Shown in pieces: positions 31,551 through 36,255 of a stretch of DNA of 36,255 nt. The stretch is from NCBI GenBank assembly GCA_963169325.1, contig CAUJEY010000043.1, forward strand, positions 1-36,255. The letters run 5' to 3'. The translations under genes were made by a program, and so were the position numbers. The notes under the pieces were generated by a model. The model was given only the letters and a program-made list of their open reading frames with translations. It ran no database searches and was not told where the DNA came from. Origin of the DNA: Bacteroidota bacterium. Lineage in GTDB: Bacteria > Bacteroidota > Bacteroidia > Chitinophagales > Saprospiraceae. The stretch's first letter is position 1. Every line of letters begins with the position of its first letter.

Positions 31551-32164
31551 TTTAGCCCGTATTTATCCACAATAGCCTGGCGTTCGGCGCCGGCCGTGGG
31601 AGCATAGACGAGGCCGAATTGTTCGGTGAGTTTATCCATCACGGCATCCCGCGCTTTTGACCCGAAGGGAAATCCTTTTTCCGGCGTATATTCGAAGAAT
31701 ACTTTTTCCAGAAATACCTCAAAAGGCTGATTGAAGTACATATCGACGAACCGGAGCGGTTTGTCCGACGCGTTCCAGAAAGTGTGGGTCAGTCCGCGCG
31801 GGCGCAGGTGCCAGCCGCCGGCCTGAATTTCCACCACTTCACCTTCCACCATGACGCTGGCTGTCCCGTCCAGCACCAGCATCAACTCATCCAGTTCTTT
31901 ATGGTAGTGCGGCGGCGGCCCCATGACCTTAGGCGCAACGGCGCACTCCACGCTGGAATACAGGCCGTTGGTCATTTCCGAACGGACCCATACCCGGATA
32001 TCCATATTGCCCTTGTGATCCAGAGGGGGCAGAGCCGGTAACAAAAAAGGCTTCAGCGGGTCGGAAAAAAACGGTGCATTAGCGGCCTGCCCCAGCGCCA
32101 TTTGCGGGAGTGCAAGGGCTCCGGCGAGTAGCCCGGAGGCAGAAAGAAAATCGCGTCTTTGCAT
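31547..32164 (-). CDS. Exported cupin-domain protein with Tat-like signal
   Basis: A 205-aa protein. MQRRDFLSASGLLAGALALPQMALGQ has the twin-arginine pattern RRDFL and a hydrophobic core, suggesting Tat export. The cupin core follows: PPPHYHKELDELMLVLDGTASVMVEGE (His, His and Glu metal ligands) and GGWHLRPRGLTHTFWNAS (third His in the second motif). Cupins bind a metal and range from storage to oxygenase and isomerase activities, so no reaction can be assigned. It is flanked by the two copies of a 193-bp repeat and may have moved or been enclosed by that duplication. Its stop overlaps the start of the truncated copy by 4 bp. Confidence 0.82.
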   Translation of the reverse strand: MQRRDFLSASGLLAGALALPQMALGQAANAPFFSDPLKPFLLPALPPLDHKGNMDIRVWVRSEMTNGLYSSVECAVAPKVMGPPPHYHKELDELMLVLDGTASVMVEGEVVEIQAGGWHLRPRGLTHTFWNASDKPLRFVDMYFNQPFEVFLEKVFFEYTPEKGFPFGSKARDAVMDKLTEQFGLVYAPTAGAERQAIVDKYGLK

Positions 32165-32207
32165 ATCAATCGTGTGTTATTTAGATACTTGTATGTGCCG
32201 GGCAGTC

Positions 32208-32400
32208 TTATTTTGCTCTGGTCAGGAGCAGTTTCCCGTTCGTATCGTGGCGCGGGTCGGCGCTATCGTAGTGGCTGCTCCCATCCGGGCGAAACCAGGC
32301 AAAATCCACGGACAAGTCAATGGTGTTTTCCTGCCATTTACCTTTCAACAGGTTCAGGTTGAAACCCGGTGGATGCACCCCGCTCACCGGGCGGAACTGG
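32208..32400 (-). repeat. 193-bp direct repeat, copy 2
   Basis: The 3' third of the small membrane-protein gene; parent copy of the repeat at 31320-31512. Confidence 0.92.
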
Positions 32401-32792
32401 AAATGAATGTCGTGGCCGTCGGGTTTGTCGAGCCCGCCCCAGAGTTCGCAGGTATCCCGCTTGCCATTGGTTTTGAGCACGGCCATGCCGTCGAAAAAGG
32501 TGCGGCTGCTGCGGTCGCGTTTGTTGCGTTTACCGCTGACTCGCTTCCATCGTTTTTCGTCGGTAGTCGGGAAAAAAATCTCCATTTCGACCTGATGGAC
32601 AACCTGGTCGGGGTCGGTGCAGGTACCCTGCCACTTACCCACCAGCAGCGGTTTTGACGGGTCGGAACTATAGGCCCAGGGACGGCGGTAGGTATCGTAT
32701 TTTTTATCGAAGTAATAACAACCGACCTTGCCCAGCACGACTAATACAATTAACCCGACGATAAATACCTTGATTTGGGTGGGATAACTCAT
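32208..32792 (-). CDS. Small single-helix membrane protein
   Basis: A 194-aa protein with one N-terminal membrane helix (IKVFIVGLIVLVVLGKVGCYYF), then a soluble domain, probably outside the cytoplasm. LLVGKWQGTCTDPDQVVHQVEMEIFFPT and LLKGKWQENTIDLSVDFAWFRPDG look like two beta repeats, each opening with a GKW motif as in lipocalin-like small domains. The function is unknown. Its C-terminal 62 codons are duplicated beyond the cupin gene. The lipocalin-like lipoprotein upstream begins its own GKW motif similarly and lies 15 bp away on the same strand. Confidence 0.75.
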   Translation of the reverse strand: MSYPTQIKVFIVGLIVLVVLGKVGCYYFDKKYDTYRRPWAYSSDPSKPLLVGKWQGTCTDPDQVVHQVEMEIFFPTTDEKRWKRVSGKRNKRDRSSRTFFDGMAVLKTNGKRDTCELWGGLDKPDGHDIHFQFRPVSGVHPPGFNLNLLKGKWQENTIDLSVDFAWFRPDGSSHYDSADPRHDTNGKLLLTRAK

Positions 32793-32807
32793 AGAAGACC
32801 GGGGATT

Positions 32808-33344
32808 TTACAACTTTCTGTATTCATAAATAAAAAACACCTTTTTGGCTCCCGGGAAATACCCAGTGGTCACATTTGCTTCGTAGGTTACAAAAAAATA
32901 GGAACCTGCATTGTCTGTGCCGGCTGTGATTTTACCGGCATGTTCATCCCCGCCGGAAAATAAGGTGGCGGCTTGCTTGGCGGCCGGCCCGGTAAGCGTA
33001 AGCGTACCGTCCTCGATGGTATTATTGCCCCCTTTTTTCACTTCCAGCGCCCAGTTTCCATGCTCGACGAAGACGCCTTGCCCTCCATCGCCGCTGGACG
33101 TAAATGCGCCGTTGCTTTCAAATTCCCAGTGAATCCAAATGGGAGGGTGCTCCGAGGCTTTCCAGTTGGAATATTCGACATTTCCGTTGGTCAATTCTTT
33201 TTCGATATTATAGGCTACCAGATTCCACTTTCCCAACAAGGAGGCGTAGCTGTCCGGTATGGGATTATCCTCCTCTTTGCTGCACATGGAAGCTGTGGAA
33301 AGCAGGGAGGCCAATAACAGGGTCATTATTTTAAATTTAAGCAT
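32808..33344 (-). CDS. Lipocalin-like lipoprotein
   Basis: A 178-aa protein. MLKFKIMTLLLASLLSTASMC is a lipoprotein signal with the lipobox Cys21 followed by SKEED. The mature part starts LLGKWNLVAYNIEKE, the usual opening strand of Bacteroidota lipocalin-like domains. It continues with IHWEFESNGAFTSSGDGGQG, NGNWALEV-type and GTLTLTG strands and ends IYEYRKL. Such proteins are outer- or inner-membrane-anchored and may bind small ligands; no ligand is known. It is first in a same-strand row with the small membrane protein 15 bp downstream. No promoter was recognised. Confidence 0.78.
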   Translation of the reverse strand: MLKFKIMTLLLASLLSTASMCSKEEDNPIPDSYASLLGKWNLVAYNIEKELTNGNVEYSNWKASEHPPIWIHWEFESNGAFTSSGDGGQGVFVEHGNWALEVKKGGNNTIEDGTLTLTGPAAKQAATLFSGGDEHAGKITAGTDNAGSYFFVTYEANVTTGYFPGAKKVFFIYEYRKL

Positions 33345-33470
33345 GGGCTACATTTTTTTCGTCAAAAATGAAGCCCTGGGCAGGAAAGCAAGCGGTTGGG
33401 TTTTTAATTGGTGTATTTGGCTTTGTAAATGGAGCAAGCGGAGGCTGCCGGCCGATATAAAGTTTTAACC

Positions 33471-33563
33471 AAACCCCCAAACCTCCAAACCTCCAAACCC
33501 CAAACCTCCAAACCCCCAAACCCCTAAACCCCTAAACCCCCAAACCCCTAAACCTCCAAACCC
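33471..33563. repeat. C-rich tandem repeat (aaacccccaaacctcc type)
   Basis: About ten degenerate units of aaacccc, aaaccccc and aaacctcc, ending at the stop codon of the amidinohydrolase gene. It is the complement type of the G-rich array at 6520-6574 and fills nearly half of the 219-bp gap; nothing else was seen in that gap. Confidence 0.85.
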
Positions 33564-34499
33564 CTAAACCTCTTTCTCCGGTAAAAACACCTCCGCAATC
33601 ATACATCGGGCGCTGCCGCCGCCGTAGGTTTCGATCGTGTCGATAGGGCTGTAGAGCAGGCGGGTATGGCGTTCCAGGGTTTGAATTTGCTCCGGGGTGA
33701 GTGCCCGGTAGGCTTGCTCGGACATCACCAGCAGCGTTTCATCCCGATCGTTCCGAATCTGGAGCATATTGCCGGCGAAGGCATTCATTTGTGCCAGGGA
33801 AATCTCCACGATTTCTTTTCGGGTGTCCCGGAATTTCTGTTCCAGCATGCGGCGTTCCTGCGGGTCGCACACGGTGTCGAGGCAAATCACCACAAAGGTT
33901 TCGCCGAGCGCCATCATGACATTGGTATGGTAAATATCCTGGCCATTGCCGTCCTGGGCGTGAAAAACGACTTTATCGTATTCCAACAACTGACACAGTT
34001 CGTCGAGCAGGTCAGCATCGGTACGGGGGCTGAGGCAGGCGTAGGCCAGGCGGTGCTGGTGGTCGAAAATGATACTGCCGGTGCCTTCGAGGAAGCGGTT
34101 GAACTTTTCGTTGAATTCCAGATTCACCCGGTGGTCGGAATGAAAACCTTCCCGGAGCACCGTATCGATCACCTGGCGCCGGCGTTCCCGCCGCCGCACG
34201 GGCGCAAACATCGGGTAGGTCACCAAAAAACCTTCCTGGTGAAAAGTAGCCCAGTTGTTTGGAAAAACCGCATCGGGTTTGACGGGTTTGGCCGAATCCG
34301 CGGCAACGATGACATGTACGCCGGCCGCGCGCAACCGCTCCACAAAGCCGTCGAACTCCCGGATCGCATGTTTCCGGATTTCTTCGGGCCGCAGCCGTTC
34401 ATCGCGGCTTTGAAACGCATTGTTGGCGGCCGTTTCTTCGTTGAAACCGAAATTGGCCGGGCGGATCATCAGGATATGTCGGGTGGTTTGACGACGCAT
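33564..34499 (-). CDS. ctlX: CtlX-type amidinohydrolase (arginine deiminase superfamily)
   Basis: A 311-aa protein of the guanidino-group-modifying pentein fold. It begins MRRQTTRHILMIRPANFGFNEET, the family's usual start. PDAVFPNNWATFH is the substrate-binding acidic loop, IYHTNVMMALGE carries the catalytic His, and GGGSARCMIAEVFLP the nucleophile Cys299. CtlX proteins were named for citrulline use; related enzymes hydrolyse arginine or dimethylarginine, so the substrate is not certain. The frame extends 41 codons upstream, but those residues are simply translated tandem repeat (TSNFKL units), so the later ATG is chosen. A TACCTTTG box lies 92 bp upstream, between the arms of an inverted array. 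Confidence 0.85.
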   Translation of the reverse strand: MRRQTTRHILMIRPANFGFNEETAANNAFQSRDERLRPEEIRKHAIREFDGFVERLRAAGVHVIVAADSAKPVKPDAVFPNNWATFHQEGFLVTYPMFAPVRRRERRRQVIDTVLREGFHSDHRVNLEFNEKFNRFLEGTGSIIFDHQHRLAYACLSPRTDADLLDELCQLLEYDKVVFHAQDGNGQDIYHTNVMMALGETFVVICLDTVCDPQERRMLEQKFRDTRKEIVEISLAQMNAFAGNMLQIRNDRDETLLVMSEQAYRALTPEQIQTLERHTRLLYSPIDTIETYGGGSARCMIAEVFLPEKEV

Positions 34500-34510
34500 T
34501 GAATTCAATA

Positions 34511-34683
34511 GTTTGAAGTTCGAAGTTTGAAGTTCGAAGTTTGAAGTTCGAAGTTTGAGGTTTGAGGTTCGAAGTTCGAGGTTTGAAGGGCAAAGGTAAT
34601 ACGTGGGCTTTTCGAACTTCAAACTTCGAACTTCAAACTTCGAACCTCAAACTTCGAACTTCAAACTTCGAACTTCAAACTTT
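34511..34683. repeat. Inverted pair of 10-bp arrays between divergent genes
   Basis: The left arm (34511-34590) consists of gtttgaagttcgaa units; the right arm (34611-34683) consists of the complementary aacttcaaacttcg units. Between them a 20-bp unique core holds the TACCTTTG box. It shares its unit with 3690-3746. It fills the promoter region of ctlX and the DUF3667-like gene. Confidence 0.9.
34591..34598 (-). promoter_or_regulatory. Candidate -7 box (TACCTTTG) for ctlX
   Basis: The complement reads TACCTTTG, the same octamer as at 6638-6645 and 6744-6751. It lies in the unique core between two repeat arms, so a transcript from it would start with about 80 nt of repeat. Confidence 0.5.
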
Positions 34684-34712
34684 GAATCCGGTAATCGTTG
34701 TATTTTTCGGGC

Positions 34713-35825
34713 GTGAAATATAAAAGCGCACAATATTGCCCGAATTGTTACTTTCCATTGCCGTATAGGGCAAAGTTTTGCGCCCAGTGCGGGCAGAAGG
34801 CAAATGACGGGAAAGTTACCATGGCGGCGCTGTTCAAACAAATGTGGGTCAGGGTTTTCCATTTGGAAGGCCGCTTGTTCCGTTCGCTGCGCGATATTTT
34901 TATCCCGGGAAAAATAAGCGTCGAATTTTTTAAAGGCAAACAAAAGCGGTATCCGCCGCCCGTTCAGTTTTTGTTTGTGGTCATGTTCTTTTTTATTTTT
35001 ACGTTCAATCATTTGATCGGCACTGGCGGCGTACATTTTCAGACCAACAAATCCGGCGTAAATATTGAAGAGCGCAAAGAAAAGTTCGATTTGTATGCAA
35101 CCGGCCGGCAATATACCGAAGTAAGGCGTATGTGGCAGGCGTTCGATTCCCTGCCGACGGCCTACCGGACGCCGGTGGTGCGGGAGGCTTTGGATAGCAT
35201 ACTTCGCCAAACCCATGGCAATGCGGCCGACAAATTCAGCCGTGCCCTCGCCGCTACCGACTCCACCAATGCGGGCGTACTGGATTCGTTGCCCCTCAGC
35301 CTGGGTTTTCATTCCATAAAAATCGCCACACAAGATATTTTCCAACTGGAACCGGACGCCATAATTGAAAGATACCGCATCGAATCCTGGGTCGATAAAG
35401 TGCTCGTCCGGCAAGGCATAAAAACCATGAAAACGCCTGACGCCCTCGTAAAAACCTACTTAGGCAGTCTGGTTTGGACGATCCTGGCGCTGATCGCCGT
35501 ATTGTCTCCCTTGCTGGCACTGTTATACCGGAAACAGCACCGGTACTACGTGGAACACTTCGTTTTTTTGCTTTACCAGCACACAGCACTGTTTCTGGTC
35601 CTCACCGTGGTCATTCTGATCAACTATTTTCTGCCGCTTCCCTTGTGGTTTTGGATTTCGTTCCTGCTTTGGCTGACAATCAGCCAACTGTTGGCGATGA
35701 AACGATTTTACGGACAAAGCGGCTGGCAAACCTTGTGGAAGTGGCTGCTCTTTTCTTCCATCTATTTGATCGGTTTTGTGGCTTTATTCACCGTGGGCAC
35801 CCTCGTGGTCTTTTTTCTGTTCTAA
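34713..35825 (+). CDS. DUF3667-like membrane protein with zinc ribbon
   Basis: A protein of about 370 aa. An N-terminal zinc ribbon (YCPNCYFPLPYRAKFCAQCGQ, two CxxC pairs) is followed by FRSLRDIFIPGKISVEFFKGKQKRYPPPVQFLFVVMFFF, typical of DUF3667. A soluble loop of about 170 residues leads to four or so membrane helices (VWTILALIAVLSPLLALLY, TALFLVLTVVILINYF, FWISFLLWLTIS, YLIGFVALFTVGTLVVFFLF). The function is unknown. There is no ATG before the ribbon; GTG at 34713 is chosen, with TTG at 34698 as alternative and an in-frame stop at 34692. gatB follows 50 bp later. Confidence 0.78.
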   Translation: MKYKSAQYCPNCYFPLPYRAKFCAQCGQKANDGKVTMAALFKQMWVRVFHLEGRLFRSLRDIFIPGKISVEFFKGKQKRYPPPVQFLFVVMFFFIFTFNHLIGTGGVHFQTNKSGVNIEERKEKFDLYATGRQYTEVRRMWQAFDSLPTAYRTPVVREALDSILRQTHGNAADKFSRALAATDSTNAGVLDSLPLSLGFHSIKIATQDIFQLEPDAIIERYRIESWVDKVLVRQGIKTMKTPDALVKTYLGSLVWTILALIAVLSPLLALLYRKQHRYYVEHFVFLLYQHTALFLVLTVVILINYFLPLPLWFWISFLLWLTISQLLAMKRFYGQSGWQTLWKWLLFSSIYLIGFVALFTVGTLVVFFLF

Positions 35826-35875
35826 AAATCAATCCCTTCCATTTTTAAAAACCGCGGCATACCCGCCACTTTTTT

Positions 35876-36255
35876 ATGGCAGCATCAGCATACGAAACCG
35901 TTATCGGCCTCGAAATACATGTCCAACTCGCCACACGCTCCAAGGTGTTTTGCGCCGACGATGCCACATTTGGCGGGGCGCCCAACACCCATACCAGCGT
36001 CATCAGCCTGGCCCATCCCGGCACCTTGCCGCGCCTCAACCGCAAGGCCGTCGAATATGCCGTACGCCTGGGCCTGGCCCTCGACTGCCGCATCAACCTC
36101 GTCAGTGCATTCGACCGAAAAAACTACTTCTACGCCGACCTGCCCAAAGGCTACCAGATTACCCAGGACAAACAACCCATTTGCACCGGCGGAGGATTAA
36201 CGGTGGACGGTGGACAGGAGACGGTAGACGGTGGACGGTCGACGGTAGACGGCTC
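35876..36255 (+). CDS. gatB: Glutamyl/aspartyl-tRNA amidotransferase subunit B, 5' part
   Basis: The first 126 codons of GatB, cut by the window end. MAASAYETVIGLEIHVQLATRSKVFC, FGGAPNTHTSVISLAHPGTLP, KAVEYAVRLGLALDC and FDRKNYFYADLPKGYQITQ are textbook GatB. GatB binds the mischarged Glu-tRNA-Gln or Asp-tRNA-Asn and works with GatA and GatC. Directly after QPICTGGG the frame enters a tandem repeat (acggtggacggtagac units, translated TVDGG) where other GatB proteins have a short variable loop. The frame remains open, so it may be an in-frame insertion; a break beyond the window cannot be excluded. Confidence 0.9.
   Translation, partial: MAASAYETVIGLEIHVQLATRSKVFCADDATFGGAPNTHTSVISLAHPGTLPRLNRKAVEYAVRLGLALDCRINLVSAFDRKNYFYADLPKGYQITQDKQPICTGGGLTVDGGQETVDGGRSTVDG
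36196..36255 (+). repeat. Tandem repeat within gatB (ggtggacggtagac units)
   Basis: Degenerate 7-bp units (ggtggac, ggtagac, ggtcgac) running to the window edge. Unlike the other arrays here, it lies inside a coding frame. Confidence 0.75.

Noticed and set aside
33666-34502. 278-codon open frame on the plus strand
   Set aside because: Antisense to ctlX, which carries its catalytic residues on the minus strand.

Overview
The window reads as chromosomal DNA of a Bacteroidota bacterium, most likely from the Saprospiria/Chitinophagia side of the phylum. The signs are a beta-propeller LytS-type sensor kinase with a LytTR regulator, a DUF3667-like protein, TAnnTTTG-like -7 boxes, few Shine-Dalgarno sites, and a tmRNA tag ending in YAMAA. 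The genus cannot be fixed from sequence alone.

Left flank (1-6912): the tail of a NagB/PIG-L deacetylase-type protein; a btaA-btaB pair for betaine lipid synthesis; an RtcB-type RNA ligase; a small membrane protein; an HMG-CoA lyase; and an alanine/saccharopine dehydrogenase-like enzyme. Between these genes lie a 161-bp imperfect palindrome, a perfect 37-bp-stem hairpin and several short-tandem-repeat arrays.

Defence island (7260-18600): ssrA (tmRNA) ends at 7284. Its last 25 bases plus its terminator (72 bp in all) recur at 18529-18600 with 68 of 72 bases identical. The pair looks like attL/attR of an 11.3-kb element integrated at the tmRNA 3' end. Everything inside is on one strand and tightly packed: hsdM, a Septu-like ATPase/HNH pair (ptuA/ptuB-like), hsdS, a proteasome/HslV-like Ntn-hydrolase-fold protein, hsdR, and a membrane-anchored pentapeptide-repeat protein. 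No integrase is visible. The proteasome-like gene overlaps hsdS by 4 bp and hsdR by 8 bp, so it appears to be a built-in component of the restriction locus. It is the most novel item in the window.

Right flank (18639-36255): a three-gene exosortase system (XrtH-like exosortase, associated membrane protein, and a substrate-like protein whose IPTL sorting motif is followed by further membrane segments); an OmpA-domain protein; a lipoprotein; the propeller sensor kinase and LytTR regulator; a large unknown 925-aa protein; a cupin; a small membrane protein whose 3' third has been duplicated on the other side of the cupin; a lipocalin-like lipoprotein; a CtlX-type amidinohydrolase; the DUF3667-like protein; and the start of gatB, whose frame runs into a tandem repeat at the window edge.

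A recurring theme is short (7-10 bp) tandem repeats filling intergenic gaps, often as facing inverted arms and often touching stop codons (3690-3746, 6520-6574, 6757-6909, 24017-24107, 33471-33563, 34511-34683, and inside gatB at 36196-36255).
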